Positions 38,770-49,360 of a stretch of 64,000 bases of DNA are shown here, in pieces. The translations under genes were made by a program, and so were the position numbers. Location: positions 3,348,001-3,412,000 of the forward strand of contig NZ_NEVJ01000003.1 in assembly GCF_002261425.1 (NCBI RefSeq), given 5' to 3'. Source of the DNA: Bordetella genomosp. 9 (lineage in GTDB: Bacteria > Pseudomonadota > Gammaproteobacteria > Burkholderiales > Burkholderiaceae_B). The notes under the pieces were generated by a model. The model did no database searches. It was not told the origin of the DNA and saw only the letters and a list, made by a program, of their open reading frames with translations. Numbering within the stretch: position 1 is the stretch's first letter; every line of letters starts with the position of its first letter.

Positions 38770-38777
38770 TCTCTTCG

Positions 38778-40109
38778 CTAACGCATAGGCAGGTTCGAAT
38801 TCGAGCCCTTGAAGTTGGCCTTCTTGAGCAATGAATCGTACTGGTGGGACATCATGTAGGCCTGAACCTGAGCCATGAAATCCATCGTCACCACGACAAT
38901 AATCAACAGCGAGGTGCCGCCAAAGTAGAACGGCACGTTCCAACGCATGACCAGAAATTCAGGGAACAGGCACACCACGGTGATGTACAAAGCTCCCGCC
39001 AGCGTCAGGCGCATCAATATCTTGTCGATATAGCGCGCGGTCTGTTCGCCGGGACGGATACCAGGGACAAAGGCTCCGCTTTTCTTCAGGTTGTCTGCAG
39101 TTTCGCGGCTGTTGAACACCAGGGCCGTATAGAAAAAGCAGAAGAAAATGATCGCGGCCGAATACAGCGTGATGTACAGCGGCTGACGCGGCGACAACGC
39201 GGCGGCCAGGTCACCCAGCCAACGCATGTGCTGGCTGCTGGAGAACCAGCTGGTGATGGTCGCCGGGAACAGGATGATCGACGAAGCGAAGATCGGCGGA
39301 ATCACGCCCGCCATGTTCAGCTTCAGCGGCAGGTGCGAGCTCTGGCCACCGTAGATCTTGTTCCCGACCTGGCGCTTGGCGTAGTTCACCGTAATCTTGC
39401 GCTGGCCGCGTTCCACGAACACCACGAAGGCCGTCACCACGATCACCAGGGCGACGATGAACAGCGCCGACAGCACCGACATCGAGTTCGTCCGCACCAG
39501 GTCCAGCAAGCCGGCCAGCGCGTTCGGCAACCCCGCCACGATACCGGCGAAGATCAGGATCGAAATCCCGTTCCCCAGCCCGCGTTCGGTGATCTGCTCG
39601 CCCAGCCACATGATGAACATGGTGCCGGTCAGCAGGGTGACCACCGTCGTGAAGCGGAACAGCATGCCAGGATCCGTCACCAGACCAGGCTGCGACTCCA
39701 GCGCCACCGAAATACCCACCGCCTGCACCAGCGCCAGCACGACCGTGCCATAACGCGTGTACTGCGTGATCTTGCGACGACCCGCCTCGCCTTCCTTCTT
39801 CAGCGCTTCCAGCGATGGGACGACCACCGACATCAGCTGCATGATGATGGATGCCGAGATGTACGGCATGATCCCCAGCGCGAAGATGGAGAACCGCGAC
39901 AGTGCTCCGCCGGAGAACATGTTGAACAGGCCCAGGATCCCGCCCTGGTTCTGCCGGAACAGATCAGCCAGCGCGTCCGGGTTGATGCCCGGAACGGGGA
40001 TGTGGGTGCCCAGGCGATAGACCACCAGTGCGAGCACGAGGAATACGAAACGGCGCTTCAGATCGCCGTATCGCGGTCCGGTCTTGCCCAGTGCCTGTGC
40101 GTTAGCCAC
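38778..40109 (-). CDS. secY: Protein translocase subunit SecY
   Basis: 443 residues with ten membrane helices. [16 protein letters not shown] near the N-terminus, plug-region [20 protein letters not shown], and [20 protein letters not shown]. Central channel of the Sec translocon. It follows rplO by 10 bp. Confidence 0.98.
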   Translation of the reverse strand: MANAQALGKTGPRYGDLKRRFVFLVLALVVYRLGTHIPVPGINPDALADLFRQNQGGILGLFNMFSGGALSRFSIFALGIMPYISASIIMQLMSVVVPSLEALKKEGEAGRRKITQYTRYGTVVLALVQAVGISVALESQPGLVTDPGMLFRFTTVVTLLTGTMFIMWLGEQITERGLGNGISILIFAGIVAGLPNALAGLLDLVRTNSMSVLSALFIVALVIVVTAFVVFVERGQRKITVNYAKRQVGNKIYGGQSSHLPLKLNMAGVIPPIFASSIILFPATITSWFSSSQHMRWLGDLAAALSPRQPLYITLYSAAIIFFCFFYTALVFNSRETADNLKKSGAFVPGIRPGEQTARYIDKILMRLTLAGALYITVVCLFPEFLVMRWNVPFYFGGTSLLIIVVVTMDFMAQVQAYMMSHQYDSLLKKANFKGSNSNLPMR

Positions 40110-40119
40110 TGATCACCTC

Positions 40120-40560
40120 TCAGGCGAGCGAGCCGCCCGCGGCTTCGATGGCGGCGCGAGCGCCGGCCGTCGCGGTAATGCCTTTCAGCACGACCTTGCG
40201 CGACAGTTCGCCAGACTTGATGACCTTGGCATAACGAACCTGCTGGCCAACCACGCCGGCCTGCTTCAGCACCTGGACGTCGATTTCGTCGACGGGCACT
40301 TTCTGCAGGTCGGACAGGCGGACCTCGGCGTACAGGTGCTGACCCAGGGGCGTGAAGCCACGCTTGGGCAGGCGACGCTGCAGCGGCATCTGACCGCCTT
40401 CGAAACCGACCTTGTGGAAGCCGCCCGAACGCGATTTCTGACCTTTGTGGCCACGGCCGGCCGTCTTGCCCAGGCCGGAACCGATGCCACGGCCGACACG
40501 GCGCTTGGCATGCTTGGAGCCCTCGGCGGGCTGCAGCGTGTTGAGTTGAATTTCAGACAT
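40120..40560 (-). CDS. rplO: 50S ribosomal protein L15
   Basis: 146 residues. [20 protein letters not shown] and [17 protein letters not shown] in the extended N-terminal arm are diagnostic. Late-assembly 50S protein. Between rpmD and secY. Confidence 0.98.
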   Translation of the reverse strand: MSEIQLNTLQPAEGSKHAKRRVGRGIGSGLGKTAGRGHKGQKSRSGGFHKVGFEGGQMPLQRRLPKRGFTPLGQHLYAEVRLSDLQKVPVDEIDVQVLKQAGVVGQQVRYAKVIKSGELSRKVVLKGITATAGARAAIEAAGGSLA

Positions 40561-40569
40561 CGCGATTCC

Positions 40570-40755
40570 TTAGACTTCCGTAACGGTGACCAGGTAATCC
40601 ACAGTACGGATCATCCCGCGCACCTCGGGCGTATCTTGCAGGACGCGCGAGCTATTGATACGGCGCAGGCCCAGGCCGCGCACGGTGTCGCGGTGGGATT
40701 GCTTGGTACCGATAACCGAGCGCACCAGGGTGACTTTGATCTGCTTCTGAGCCAT
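40570..40755 (-). CDS. rpmD: 50S ribosomal protein L30
   Basis: 61 residues. [20 protein letters not shown] and [20 protein letters not shown] are typical of the bacterial short L30. It lies 3 bp after rpsE. Confidence 0.97.
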   Translation of the reverse strand: MAQKQIKVTLVRSVIGTKQSHRDTVRGLGLRRINSSRVLQDTPEVRGMIRTVDYLVTVTEV

Positions 40756-40758
40756 GAC

Positions 40759-41280
40759 TTACCCCAGGATCTCTTCGACGGTCTTGCCACGCTTGGCGGC
40801 AACTTCCGACGGCGTCATGGAAGCGCGCAGGCCATTCAGCGTGGCGCGAACCATGTTGTAAGGATTGCTGGAACCCAGGCTCTTGGCGACGATGTTGCGC
40901 ACGCCCATCACTTCGAAGACGGCGCGCATCGGGCCGCCGGCGATCACGCCGGTACCTTCGGGAGCCGGGGAAATCATCACGGTGGCGGCGCCATGCTTGC
41001 CGATCACCTTGTGATACAGGGTACCGTTCTTCAGGGCAACCTTGAACAGGCCGCGGCGGGCCTGTTCCATCGCCTTCTGGACGGACACCGGCACTTCACG
41101 CGCCTTGCCCTTACCCATGCCGATGCGGCCATCGCCGTCACCGACCACGGTCAGCGCGGCGAAGCTCATCGTGCGACCGCCCTTGACCACTTTGCTGACG
41201 CGGTTCACCGCGATCATCTTTTCGCGCAGGCCGTCGTCGTTCTCTTTTTCCACGGCGCCTTTGCCTTGTGGTTTAGCCAT
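40759..41280 (-). CDS. rpsE: 30S ribosomal protein S5
   Basis: 173 residues. [20 protein letters not shown] (RNA-binding loop) and [20 protein letters not shown]. Involved in decoding fidelity; the spectinomycin-contact loop VSKVVKGGR is wild-type in appearance. Fifteen bp after rplR. Confidence 0.98.
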   Translation of the reverse strand: MAKPQGKGAVEKENDDGLREKMIAVNRVSKVVKGGRTMSFAALTVVGDGDGRIGMGKGKAREVPVSVQKAMEQARRGLFKVALKNGTLYHKVIGKHGAATVMISPAPEGTGVIAGGPMRAVFEVMGVRNIVAKSLGSSNPYNMVRATLNGLRASMTPSEVAAKRGKTVEEILG

Positions 41281-41295
41281 TTGACTGATCCTCGC

Positions 41296-41661
41296 TTAGA
41301 ACTTGAGGCCGGCTTCACGCGCGGCATCGGCCAGCGCCTTCACGCGGCCATGGTAACGGAAGCCCGAGCGATCGAAGGCGACCAGCTCGATGCCGGCGGC
41401 CTTGGCTTTCTCGGCCACGCGCTTGCCCACCAGCTCGGCGGCGGCCTTGTTGCCGCCACGTCCGGTCTGGCCGGCGAGCTGGTTGCGCACTTCGGCTTCC
41501 AACGTGGAAGCGCTGACCAGCACGCGGTCGCCTTCCGGAGAAATGATGTTCGCGTAGATGTGCAGGTTCGAGCGGAAGATCGACAGGCGATGAACGCGCA
41601 GTTCGGTGATCTTCCGGCGGGTCGGAACCGCACGACGCAAACGGGAGGTTTTCTTGTCCAT
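41296..41661 (-). CDS. rplR: 50S ribosomal protein L18
   Basis: 121 residues. [20 protein letters not shown], then [20 protein letters not shown] and [20 protein letters not shown]. 5S rRNA-binding protein. Between rplF and rpsE. Confidence 0.98.
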   Translation of the reverse strand: MDKKTSRLRRAVPTRRKITELRVHRLSIFRSNLHIYANIISPEGDRVLVSASTLEAEVRNQLAGQTGRGGNKAAAELVGKRVAEKAKAAGIELVAFDRSGFRYHGRVKALADAAREAGLKF

Positions 41662-41682
41662 GATTCGTCCTTGCGTGCGCCG

Positions 41683-42216
41683 TTACTTCTTCTTGGTTTC
41701 TTTGATGATGACGCGCTCATCCGCATAACGCACACCCTTGCCCTTGTAGGGCTCGGGCTTGCGATAGGCGCGGATCTTCGCGGCCTGTTGGCCCACTTCC
41801 TGCAGATTGGCGCCCGCGACGATGATTTCCGTCGGCGTGGGGCACTTCGCGGAGACACCCTTGGGCAGCTTGTGCTCGATGTCGTGGGAGAAACCAAGTT
41901 GCAGCTTGACGACGTCGCCTTGCACTTGAGCGCGGTAACCCACGCCAACCAGGTTCAGCTTGCGCTCGAAACCCTTGCTGACGCCGGTAACCATATTGGC
42001 GACCAGAGCGCGCACCGTGCCGGACATGGCGTTGGCATGGCGGCCGTCGTTCGCGGCGACGAAGGTCAACTTGCCTTCATCCAGCTTGACGACGACGTCG
42101 CCCGTCAGCGCTTGTTCCAGCGTGCCCAGCGGGCCCTTGACGGTGATCTGGTCTTCCTTCAACGTCACTTCGACGTTCTTCGGCACTTCGACCGGGTATT
42201 TGGCTATACGTGACAT
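41683..42216 (-). CDS. rplF: 50S ribosomal protein L6
   Basis: 177 residues from ATG 42216 ([20 protein letters not shown]). C-terminal domain with [19 protein letters not shown] and [18 protein letters not shown], the L6 signature. The 16 residues upstream in frame lie in rpsH and are not part of the gene. Confidence 0.98.
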   Translation of the reverse strand: MSRIAKYPVEVPKNVEVTLKEDQITVKGPLGTLEQALTGDVVVKLDEGKLTFVAANDGRHANAMSGTVRALVANMVTGVSKGFERKLNLVGVGYRAQVQGDVVKLQLGFSHDIEHKLPKGVSAKCPTPTEIIVAGANLQEVGQQAAKIRAYRKPEPYKGKGVRYADERVIIKETKKK

Positions 42217-42226
42217 GCGAGTCTCC

Positions 42227-42622
42227 TTAAGCCACGTAGCACAGGACTTCGCCGCCCACGCCATTGGCGCGAGCCTTGCGGTCGGTCATGACGCCACGCG
42301 AGGTCGACACGATGGCAACGCCCAGGCCGTTCATGACCTCGGGTATGTTGCTGCGGCCCTTGTAGATACGCAGGCCGGGGCGCGAGACGCGTTCGATGCG
42401 CTCGATGACCGGGCGGCCGGCGTAGTACTTCAGGGCGATCTCGAGCTCAGGCTTGGCCTGGTTGCCCTTGACCTCGAAACCATCGATGTAGCCTTCGTCC
42501 TTCAAGACGGCAGCGATAGCGGCCTTCAGCTTGGACGACGGCATGGTCACCGTGACTTTGTCAACTTGCTGCGCATTGCGAATGCGGGTCAGCATATCGG
42601 CGATCGGATCGCTCATGCTCAT
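42227..42622 (-). CDS. rpsH: 30S ribosomal protein S8
   Basis: 131 residues from ATG 42622 ([20 protein letters not shown]), the standard length. C-terminal [20 protein letters not shown] and GGEVLCYVA. Primary 16S binder and, in E. coli, the repressor of the spc operon. Confidence 0.98.
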   Translation of the reverse strand: MSMSDPIADMLTRIRNAQQVDKVTVTMPSSKLKAAIAAVLKDEGYIDGFEVKGNQAKPELEIALKYYAGRPVIERIERVSRPGLRIYKGRSNIPEVMNGLGVAIVSTSRGVMTDRKARANGVGGEVLCYVA

Positions 42623-42632
42623 ATTCGTTCTC

Positions 42633-42938
42633 CTACCAGCTGGCCTTGGTGATGCCGGGGATTTCACCCTTCATCGCCATTTCGCGAAGTTTGTGGCGCG
42701 TCAGGCCGAACTTGCTGAACACGCTACGCGCACGACCGGTCACCACGCAGCGGTTGCGCTGGCGGGTCGGGTTGGCGTTGCGCGGCAGCTGTTGCAGCTT
42801 GAGCCGAGCTTGGTAACGTTCTTCGTCGGTCTTCGACTGATCGTCGATGATCGCCTTCAGTGCGGCGCGCTTGGCGGCGAATTTGTCAGCCAGCTTGGCA
42901 CGCTTGATATCGCGATTGATGAGTGAGAGTTTGGCCAC
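42633..42938 (-). CDS. rpsN: 30S ribosomal protein S14
   Basis: 101 residues, the long zinc-free form: the usual zinc CxxC pairs are absent and only [20 protein letters not shown] remains. N-terminus [20 protein letters not shown]. Sits between rplE and rpsH. Confidence 0.97.
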   Translation of the reverse strand: MAKLSLINRDIKRAKLADKFAAKRAALKAIIDDQSKTDEERYQARLKLQQLPRNANPTRQRNRCVVTGRARSVFSKFGLTRHKLREMAMKGEIPGITKASW

Positions 42939-42949
42939 GTCATCGTCCC

Positions 42950-43489
42950 TTAATTACGAAACGGGAAGCTGAACGCCGTCAACAGCGCCTTGGCTTCTTC
43001 GTCGGTCTTGGCAGTGGTCGTGATGCTGATGTTCAGCCCACGCAACGCGTCGATCTTGTCGTACTCGATCTCGGGGAAAATGATCTGCTCTTTCACCCCG
43101 ATGTTGTAGTTGCCGCGGCCGTCGAAAGCACGGCCGGACACGCCACGGAAGTCACGCACCCGCGGGAAGGCCACGGTCACCAGGCGATCCAGGAAGTCGT
43201 ACATCCGTTCGCCGCGCAGGGTCACCATGCAGCCGATCGGATAGTCTTCGCGGATCTTGAAGCCGGCGATAGCCTTGCGGGTCTTGGTGATCACGGGCTT
43301 CTGGCCGGCGATCTTGGTCAGGTCCGAAACGGCGTGCTCGATCACTTTCTTGTCGGCAACGGCTTCGGACACGCCCATGTTCAGCGTGATCTTGGTGATG
43401 CGCGGCACTTGCATCGCGCTCTTGTAGCCGAACTTTTCCTTCAGCTCACCAGCGATCTTGTCGCGGTACAGGTCTTGCATACGAGTCAT
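42950..43489 (-). CDS. rplE: 50S ribosomal protein L5
   Basis: 179 residues. [39 protein letters not shown] and the C-terminal [20 protein letters not shown]. Binds 5S rRNA and contacts P-site tRNA. It follows rplX by 12 bp. Confidence 0.98.
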   Translation of the reverse strand: MTRMQDLYRDKIAGELKEKFGYKSAMQVPRITKITLNMGVSEAVADKKVIEHAVSDLTKIAGQKPVITKTRKAIAGFKIREDYPIGCMVTLRGERMYDFLDRLVTVAFPRVRDFRGVSGRAFDGRGNYNIGVKEQIIFPEIEYDKIDALRGLNISITTTAKTDEEAKALLTAFSFPFRN

Positions 43490-43501
43490 GTCTTACGCTC
43501 C

Positions 43502-43822
43502 TTACGCCTTGGCGCCGACTTCGGCACCATTGGAACGGAAGATGCGGACCCGGCGGCCGTCGACTTCCTTGACGCCCACGCGGTCGCCCTTGCCCGTAGC
43601 CGGGTTGAACAGCGCGACGTTGGAAATATGGATAGGCATCGACTTTTCGACGATGCCGCCCGGGTTGTTGGCCATGGGGTTCGGCTTGGTGTGCTTCTTG
43701 ACGACGTTCACGCCTTCGACCAGCACGTAATCGGCATTCACGACCTGCACCACGGTGCCGCGACGCTTCCTGTCGCGGCCGGTCAGGACGATGACTTCGT
43801 CACCTTTGCGGATATTGTTCAT
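43502..43822 (-). CDS. rplX: 50S ribosomal protein L24
   Basis: 106 residues. KOW motif in [20 protein letters not shown] and [20 protein letters not shown]. Assembly initiator of the 50S subunit. Ten bp after rplN. Confidence 0.98.
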   Translation of the reverse strand: MNNIRKGDEVIVLTGRDRKRRGTVVQVVNADYVLVEGVNVVKKHTKPNPMANNPGGIVEKSMPIHISNVALFNPATGKGDRVGVKEVDGRRVRIFRSNGAEVGAKA

Positions 43823-43832
43823 CGCTGGCTCC

Positions 43833-44210
43833 TTACAGCACTTCGGCCGCGAGCGACACGATCTTCATGAACTGCTCGGTACGCAGCTCACGGGTCACGG
43901 GTCCGAAAATGCGGGTGCCGATCGGTTCTTTCTTGGCGTTCAGCAGAACGGCTGCATTGCCGTTGACGCCGGGAAAGCGGATCAGCGAACCGTCCTTGCG
44001 GCGCACGCCGCTGGCGGTACGCACCACGACGGCGTTGTAGATTTCGCCCTTCTTGACGCGGCCGCGCGGGGCGGCGTCGATGACGCTGACTTTGATGATG
44101 TCGCCGATACCGGCATAACGGCGCTTGGAGCCGCCGAGCACCTTGATGCAACGCACGCGGCGCGCACCAGTGTTGTCGGCCACGTCCAGCGTGGTCTGCA
44201 TTTGGATCAT
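43833..44210 (-). CDS. rplN: 50S ribosomal protein L14
   Basis: 125 residues from ATG 44210 ([19 protein letters not shown]). Conserved [18 protein letters not shown] and [20 protein letters not shown]. Most bacterial L14 proteins are 122-123 residues; here the loop usually read RFDGNA is RFPGVNGNA, an apparent three-residue insertion, and VMCIKV is VRCIKV. First gene of the spc transcript, with a ~400-bp leader. Confidence 0.97.
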   Translation of the reverse strand: MIQMQTTLDVADNTGARRVRCIKVLGGSKRRYAGIGDIIKVSVIDAAPRGRVKKGEIYNAVVVRTASGVRRKDGSLIRFPGVNGNAAVLLNAKKEPIGTRIFGPVTRELRTEQFMKIVSLAAEVL

Positions 44211-44326
44211 GATTTTTCCTGTTCCCAACTTAACGGAAAGTGCTGCTGCCGCTCCCGTGGCGCCGGCCGGTATCCATACTGGCCGCCGTCAGATCGCGGG
44301 CAAAACCGCCTTTTCCGTCAGTTTTG

Positions 44327-44358
44327 GTCCCGTAAGGGTTTAGTCCCATAAGGGTTGA
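44327..44358. repeat. Tandem 16-bp pair in the rplN leader
   Basis: GTCCCGTAAGGGTTTA (44327-44342) is followed directly by GTCCCATAAGGGTTGA (44343-44358), 14 of 16 identical. Each unit contains the near-palindrome CCC-TA-GGG. Could be protein-binding sites or paired RNA hairpins 120-150 nt before the rplN start. Confidence 0.7.
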
Positions 44359-44581
44359 TAACCCCGGTCCGCCGTGCCGAGCCTGCCGGCCTGCCCAAAT
44401 CTGGACCTGCCCGTATTGCCCGACCCTGACTCACCAGGGTTGGTATCCTGCGGATTTCCCGACCGACTCCGCCTGCGCCTCGAGCCTCAACTCCGCCTCT
44501 TTACTCCCGGCACGCATTCGGGCCATGAGCAAAAGAACCGGCGAAAGAACCAGACAAACGGATTCTGCGGGAAAGCTAACA

Positions 44582-44611
44582 ATTCTAGCCTGATTAACAC
44601 CCGGTGCGCAA
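44582..44611 (-). promoter_or_regulatory. Candidate sigma-70 promoter for rplN-rplQ
   Basis: Minus strand: -35 TTGCGC (44606-44611), 18-bp spacer, -10 TAGAAT (44582-44587). It begins 6 bp beyond the stop of the LpxO-like gene and points at rplN. Predicted from sequence only. Confidence 0.45.
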
Positions 44612-44617
44612 GCGTTA

Positions 44618-45367
44618 TCACTTACCCGGTCCATAGTAGTCTTTTTCCCACAGATCGTGGTTGGCCTTGCCCTGGCGGATTTCGCTGGTCATGGGCGCCA
44701 GCGCCAGGATCAGCAGGTTGATCCAGCGCATGGGCAGCCGGCAGGGCCGCTCGAAATCGACGAAGAGCACCACGCGCACCCCGTCGGTATCATTGTGGAC
44801 CTCGTGGGGGTACAGGTCGTCGAAAACGACCGCCTCGCCTTCCTTCCAGACGTAGCGTTGCCCGTCGACCTCGATCCAGCAGCGCTCGCGCGGCGCCGGA
44901 ACCACCAGGCCCAGGTGCAGCCGCAGCACCCCGTTATAGGGGCCGCGGTGCAGGGGGATGCGCTTGCCGGGCTCCAGGATGGAGAAAAATGCCGTGCGTA
45001 TGCCGGGAATGCGCTTCAGCGCCTGCGTGGTCGCGGGACACCGCGCCATGTTGCGCGCCGACGTCAGCCCATAGGCCATGAAGACGAAGGTCTTCCACTG
45101 GTCATCCGTGGTGATGGTCGCCACATCGGGCGACAATTCGTGGAAGGCCGGCAGCCGCTCGCGATCGGCCAGGACGTCCATCAGTTCCGCGCGGATGGCC
45201 GGGGCCCGCGCCTCCAGATCCGCGATCCAGGGAAACTTCGCATTATCGAAAATGGGATGGTCGCCGACCAGGGATGCCTTGGCGATGCCGCTGTGCAGCC
45301 AGTCGATCAGCGCGAAGAAGAAACGCGATAACAGCGTGGGGGAAGATGCGGGCGCTAACGGCTTCAA
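44618..45367 (-). CDS. Aspartyl/asparaginyl beta-hydroxylase family protein, LpxO-like
   Basis: 249 residues. Fe(II)/2-oxoglutarate dioxygenase of the Asp_Arg_Hydrox family: iron-binding His candidates in [20 protein letters not shown] and [13 protein letters not shown], with the 2-oxoglutarate Arg probably in [13 protein letters not shown]. LpxO, which hydroxylates the secondary acyl chain of lipid A at C2, belongs here, and one hydrophobic C-terminal segment ([11 protein letters not shown]) fits membrane association; assignment to LpxO is inference. The frame has no ATG or GTG; translation must begin at TTG 45367. It lies between two ribosomal blocks and is divergent from the aldehyde dehydrogenase. 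Confidence 0.72.
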   Translation of the reverse strand: MKPLAPASSPTLLSRFFFALIDWLHSGIAKASLVGDHPIFDNAKFPWIADLEARAPAIRAELMDVLADRERLPAFHELSPDVATITTDDQWKTFVFMAYGLTSARNMARCPATTQALKRIPGIRTAFFSILEPGKRIPLHRGPYNGVLRLHLGLVVPAPRERCWIEVDGQRYVWKEGEAVVFDDLYPHEVHNDTDGVRVVLFVDFERPCRLPMRWINLLILALAPMTSEIRQGKANHDLWEKDYYGPGK

Positions 45368-45515
45368 GGCTTTTCTGATGAGTACGGCACGAAGGGTTCC
45401 CTTATATCAGCAGGCCGGGTCGATAAACAAGCCGCGCGTGTTCGAGGAGGATAATAGACGCCGTTCCGGCGGCCGCGACCCGGGCGTCCCCCCACTTCCA
45501 AAGAGGAACCACAGC

Positions 45516-46943
45516 ATGTACGAACACTTGGCGTTGTATATCGATGGCGAATTCCTGTCCGGCGATGGACGCCAGAGCCAGGACGTGACCAATCCGGCCA
45601 CGCTGGAAGTGCTGGGCAAGCTGCCTCACGCCACCGAGGCGGATCTGGACCGGGCGCTGCAGGCCGCGCAGCGGGCCTTCGAATCCTGGCGCCGCACCTC
45701 CCCCATGGAGCGCTCGCGCATCCTGCGCAAGGTCGCCGAACTGTCGCGTGAACGCGCCCAGGAGATCGGCCGCAACATGACCCTGGACCAGGGCAAGCCG
45801 CTGGCCGAAGCGGTCCTGGAAGTCACCAGTTGCTCGGAACACTGCGAATGGCACGCCGAGGAATGCCGCCGTATCTACGGCCGCGTCATCCCGCCCCGCA
45901 ATCCCGATGTCCGCCAGTTCGTGGTGCGCGAACCCATCGGCGTCTGCGCCGCCTTCACGCCGTGGAATTTCCCCTACAACCAGGCGATCCGCAAGGTTGC
46001 CGCGGCCCTGGGCGCCGGCTGCACGGTCATCCTGAAAGGCCCGGAAGATTCGCCCAGCGCGGTCATGGCCATCGCCCGCATGTTCCACGACGCCGGGCTG
46101 CCGCCCGGCTGCCTGAACATTGTCTGGGGCGAACCGCCCAGGATCTCCGAGTACCTGATCCGCTCCCCCATCGTTCGCAAGATTTCGTTCACCGGTTCCG
46201 TGCCGGTCGGCAAGCACCTGGCGGCCATGGCCGGCGCGCACATGAAGCGCAGCACCATGGAATTGGGCGGCCACTCGCCGGTGCTGGTGTTCGACGATGC
46301 CGACATCGATCGCGCGGCGGAAATGCTGGCCCGCTTCAAGATCCGCAATGCCGGCCAGGTGTGCGTGTCGCCCACGCGCTTCTACGTGCAGAAAGGCGCC
46401 TACGACAAATTCCTGGCCCGCTTCACCGACGTGCTGAAGAACATCAAGGTGGGCAACGGCCTTGAGGCCGGCACGGAAATGGGCCCGTTGGCGCATGAGC
46501 GCCGCGTACCCACCATGACCCGCTTCGTGGAAGACGCCGTCGCCAAGGGCGCCAAGGTCGTGCTCGGCGGCGCCCCGATCGAACGCGATGGGCACTTCTT
46601 CGCGCCCACGGTCATCACCGACCTGCCGGAAGACGCCATGCTGATGACGGAAGAACCTTTCGGCCCGCTGGCGCCGGTGGTGCCTTTCACCGATACGGAC
46701 GAAGTCATCAAGCGCGCGAACAGCCTGCCGTTCGGGCTGTCGTCCTATGTCTTCACCAATTCGCTGAAGACCGCGACCAAGGTGTCCAATGCCTTGGAAG
46801 CCGGCATGGTGAACATCAACCACTTCGGCAGCGCGCTGGCCGAGACGCCGTTCGGCGGCATCAAGGATAGCGGCATCGGCAGCGAAGGCGGCACGGAGAC
46901 CTTCGACGGCTACCTCGTGACCAAGTTCATCACGCATATCTAG
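45516..46943 (+). CDS. NAD(P)-dependent aldehyde dehydrogenase, succinate-semialdehyde dehydrogenase type
   Basis: 475 residues. Full ALDH fold: [14 protein letters not shown] (oxyanion Asn), the nucleotide-binding [15 protein letters not shown], general-base Glu in TMELGGHSP, catalytic Cys in [13 protein letters not shown], and [10 protein letters not shown] near the C-terminus. N-terminal [12 protein letters not shown] is typical of GabD-like enzymes; the true substrate is uncertain. ATG 45516 is preceded by AGAGGA at good spacing; the long open frame upstream is antisense to the hydroxylase. The only plus-strand gene within the ribosomal cluster. Confidence 0.9.
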   Translation: MYEHLALYIDGEFLSGDGRQSQDVTNPATLEVLGKLPHATEADLDRALQAAQRAFESWRRTSPMERSRILRKVAELSRERAQEIGRNMTLDQGKPLAEAVLEVTSCSEHCEWHAEECRRIYGRVIPPRNPDVRQFVVREPIGVCAAFTPWNFPYNQAIRKVAAALGAGCTVILKGPEDSPSAVMAIARMFHDAGLPPGCLNIVWGEPPRISEYLIRSPIVRKISFTGSVPVGKHLAAMAGAHMKRSTMELGGHSPVLVFDDADIDRAAEMLARFKIRNAGQVCVSPTRFYVQKGAYDKFLARFTDVLKNIKVGNGLEAGTEMGPLAHERRVPTMTRFVEDAVAKGAKVVLGGAPIERDGHFFAPTVITDLPEDAMLMTEEPFGPLAPVVPFTDTDEVIKRANSLPFGLSSYVFTNSLKTATKVSNALEAGMVNINHFGSALAETPFGGIKDSGIGSEGGTETFDGYLVTKFITHI

Positions 46944-46981
46944 GCGTAGCCGCCTGGCCGGGCCCGTCCCGGCCGGAACGC

Positions 46982-47014
46982 AAAAAAGCCAAGGGAGACC
47001 CTTGGCTTTTTTTT
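46982..47014. terminator. Bidirectional terminator between the aldehyde dehydrogenase and rpsQ
   Basis: AAAAAAGCCAAGGG and CCCTTGGCTTTTTT form an uninterrupted stem with a 3-nt loop and a run of nine T. It ends the plus-strand dehydrogenase transcript and, 16 bp past the rpsQ stop, the minus-strand rplC-rpsQ transcript. Confidence 0.93.
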
Positions 47015-47030
47015 CATCCGGAGCTTGCGC

Positions 47031-47312
47031 TCAGATGATGCGAGCGGCTTCCACCAGGCGCACCACGCTCCAGGACTTGGAGCGGGAGATCGGGCGGCCT
47101 TCCGCGATTTCCACGGTGTCGCCTTCATTGATCTGGTTGGTTTCGTCGTGCGCCTTGTACTTATTGGAGCGCATGACGATCTTGCCGTAAATCGGGTGCT
47201 TCACGCGGCGTTCGACCAGCACGACAACGGTCTTGTCCATCTTGTTGGAGACGACCTTGCCGACCAGCGTACGCTTGCGCTTGGCTTGTTGGGTGTTTTG
47301 GGTTTCGCTCAT
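47031..47312 (-). CDS. rpsQ: 30S ribosomal protein S17
   Basis: 93 residues from ATG 47312. [20 protein letters not shown] and [19 protein letters not shown] define S17. An earlier ATG at 47318 overlaps the rpmC stop, but the AGGGA upstream sits at the right distance only for 47312. Last gene of this transcript, followed by a strong terminator, so rplN does not belong to it. Confidence 0.96.
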   Translation of the reverse strand: MSETQNTQQAKRKRTLVGKVVSNKMDKTVVVLVERRVKHPIYGKIVMRSNKYKAHDETNQINEGDTVEIAEGRPISRSKSWSVVRLVEAARII

Positions 47313-47314
47313 GA

Positions 47315-47506
47315 TCATTTCCCTGCCTTCTCGGTCAGCAAAGTTCGCACGCGCGCGATGTCCTTGCGCACTTTGCCCAGCTGGCTGGTGTTGGCCAGTT
47401 GCTGCGTGGCCTTCTGCATACGCAGACCGAATTGGGCTCGGAGCAGGCTTTCGAGCTCTTTCTGCAGCTCGTCGGCGCCTTTCGAGCGGAGTTCTTTGGC
47501 GTTCAT
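47315..47506 (-). CDS. rpmC: 50S ribosomal protein L29
   Basis: 63 residues, two long helices: [20 protein letters not shown] and [19 protein letters not shown]. Located at the polypeptide exit tunnel. Ten bp after rplP, adjoining rpsQ. Confidence 0.97.
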   Translation of the reverse strand: MNAKELRSKGADELQKELESLLRAQFGLRMQKATQQLANTSQLGKVRKDIARVRTLLTEKAGK

Positions 47507-47516
47507 TTAGGACTCC

Positions 47517-47933
47517 TTAAGCACCGATGTGACGCGCGACGAACGTCGTCGAAATCGGCAGCTTCGCGGCGGCCAGGCGGAAAGCTTCGCGTGCGAGCTC
47601 TTCGCTGACCCCTTCCATTTCATAGAGCACCTTGCCGGGCTGGATTTCGGCGACCCAGTACTCCGGGTTGCCCTTACCGTTACCCATCCGGACTTCCGCC
47701 GGCTTCTGCGAAATCGGCTTGTCCGGGAAGATGCGGATCCAGATGCGGCCGCCACGCTTGATGTGACGGTTGATGGCACGACGAGCGGCCTCGATCTGGC
47801 GAGCGGTCAGGCGGCCGCGGCCGGTGGCCTTCAGGCCGTATTCGCCGAACGACACGTTGGTGCCGCGCGTGGCCAGCCCGGTGTTACGGCCCTTCTGCTC
47901 TTTACGATACTTTCTGCGTGAGGGTTGCAGCAT
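47517..47933 (-). CDS. rplP: 50S ribosomal protein L16
   Basis: 138 residues. [19 protein letters not shown], then [20 protein letters not shown] and [20 protein letters not shown]. Binds near the peptidyl transferase centre. Follows rpsC by 14 bp. Confidence 0.98.
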   Translation of the reverse strand: MLQPSRRKYRKEQKGRNTGLATRGTNVSFGEYGLKATGRGRLTARQIEAARRAINRHIKRGGRIWIRIFPDKPISQKPAEVRMGNGKGNPEYWVAEIQPGKVLYEMEGVSEELAREAFRLAAAKLPISTTFVARHIGA

Positions 47934-47947
47934 GATTGTTCTCTCCT

Positions 47948-48730
47948 TCAGGCGCCCGGCGCGGAGTCCGCCTTGCGGGGACCGCGGCCACGACCGCCAG
48001 GACGTCCGGGACGACCGTTGTCAGGACGGTCGCCGCGCGGCGCGCGACGGGGACGACGCTCTTCTTCGGCCGGCGTCGCGGTCTCGGGGGGCAGCTCGCC
48101 ATTGGCCAGCATGTCGCCCTTGTAGACCCAGACCTTGATGCCGATCACGCCATAGGTCGTGTGGGCTTCCGAAGTGCCGTAGTCGATGTTCGCCTTCAGC
48201 GTGTGCAGCGGCACACGGCCTTCGCGGTACCACTCGGTACGCGCGATTTCGATACCGTTCAGACGGCCCGAGCTCATGATCTTGATGCCCTGGGCACCCA
48301 GACGCATGGCGTTCTGCATGGCGCGCTTCATGGCACGGCGGAACATGATCCGCTTTTCCAGCTGCTGCGAGATCGAATCGGCGATCAGCTGGGCGTCGGT
48401 TTCCGGCTTGCGGATTTCCTCGATGTTGACGTGCACGGGCACGCCCATCAGACGCTGCAGATCGGCCTTCAGGCTTTCGATATCCTCGCCGCGCTTGCCG
48501 ATGACGACACCGGGACGCGCCGAGTACACCGTGATGCGGGCGTTCTTGGCCGGACGTTCGATGACCACGCGACCGACCGAAGCGCTCTTCAGCTTCTTCT
48601 TCAGGTACTCGCGGACGCGAATGTCTTGGGCGAGCATGCCGCCGAAAGCCTTGTCGTCGGCGTACCAACGGGAGGACCAATTACGGGTTACCGCGAGGCG
48701 GAACCCAGTGGGGTGTATTTTCTGACCCAT
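47948..48730 (-). CDS. rpsC: 30S ribosomal protein S3
   Basis: 260 residues. [22 protein letters not shown] domain with [20 protein letters not shown], and IKVWVYKGD. The C-terminus carries a ~40-residue extension rich in Arg, Pro and Gly ([11 protein letters not shown]), absent from the 233-residue E. coli protein; similar tails occur in related Burkholderiales. Confidence 0.98.
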   Translation of the reverse strand: MGQKIHPTGFRLAVTRNWSSRWYADDKAFGGMLAQDIRVREYLKKKLKSASVGRVVIERPAKNARITVYSARPGVVIGKRGEDIESLKADLQRLMGVPVHVNIEEIRKPETDAQLIADSISQQLEKRIMFRRAMKRAMQNAMRLGAQGIKIMSSGRLNGIEIARTEWYREGRVPLHTLKANIDYGTSEAHTTYGVIGIKVWVYKGDMLANGELPPETATPAEEERRPRRAPRGDRPDNGRPGRPGGRGRGPRKADSAPGA

Positions 48731-48739
48731 CGTGACTCC

Positions 48740-49069
48740 TTAGGCGCCGACCTTGACCGTGATGTGGCAGGTCTGCTTCTCGATACGATTGCCGCGGCCT
48801 TTGGCGCGAGCCGAGAAGCGCTTCAGCGACTGAGCCTTGTCCACGTAGATCGTGGTCACTTTCAGCTCGTCGATGTCGGCACCGTCGTTGTGCTCTGCAT
48901 TGGCGATGGCGGACTCGACAGCCTTCTTCAGGATGCCGGCAGCCTTCTTGGGGGAGAAGGTAAGGATGTTCAACGCTTGCGCGACCGACTTGCCACGGAT
49001 CAAGTCCGCGACCAGACGGGTCTTCTGCGCCGAAATGTGAACACCACGGATAATGGCAGTCGTTTCCAT
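48740..49069 (-). CDS. rplV: 50S ribosomal protein L22
   Basis: 109 residues. Begins [20 protein letters not shown]; the exit-tunnel loop [20 protein letters not shown] looks wild-type with respect to macrolide resistance. Nine bp before rpsC. Confidence 0.98.
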   Translation of the reverse strand: METTAIIRGVHISAQKTRLVADLIRGKSVAQALNILTFSPKKAAGILKKAVESAIANAEHNDGADIDELKVTTIYVDKAQSLKRFSARAKGRGNRIEKQTCHITVKVGA

Positions 49070-49072
49070 CGC

Positions 49073-49348
49073 TTACCTCTTGGCCTTTTTGTCCGCGGCG
49101 TGACCCTTGAACGTACGGGTCAGCGCGAACTCGCCCAGTTTGTGACCGACCATGTTCTCGTTGATGTAGACGGGAACGTGTTGCTTGCCGTTGTGCACAG
49201 CGATCGTCAGGCCGATGAACTCGGGCAGGATCGTGGAACGGCGCGACCAGGTCTTGATCGGCTTCTTGTCTTTGACCGCGGTAGCCGTATCCACCTTCTT
49301 GATCAGGTGAGCATCGACAAACGGGCCTTTCTTGATCGAACGTGACAT
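49073..49348 (-). CDS. rpsS: 30S ribosomal protein S19
   Basis: 91 residues. [20 protein letters not shown] and [20 protein letters not shown] are diagnostic. Head protein near the A-site finger. Between rplB (12 bp) and rplV (3 bp). Confidence 0.98.
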   Translation of the reverse strand: MSRSIKKGPFVDAHLIKKVDTATAVKDKKPIKTWSRRSTILPEFIGLTIAVHNGKQHVPVYINENMVGHKLGEFALTRTFKGHAADKKAKR

Positions 49349-49360
49349 AGTGTTCGCCTC

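Larger units (their letters stand above)
44211..44617. other. Leader region of the spc operon (rplN upstream)
   Basis: 407 bp between the LpxO-like gene and rplN with no supported gene. It holds a candidate promoter at its distal end and a tandem pair of 16-mers nearer rplN. The implied 5' leader is ~365 nt, enough for a structured regulatory RNA. Confidence 0.6.
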
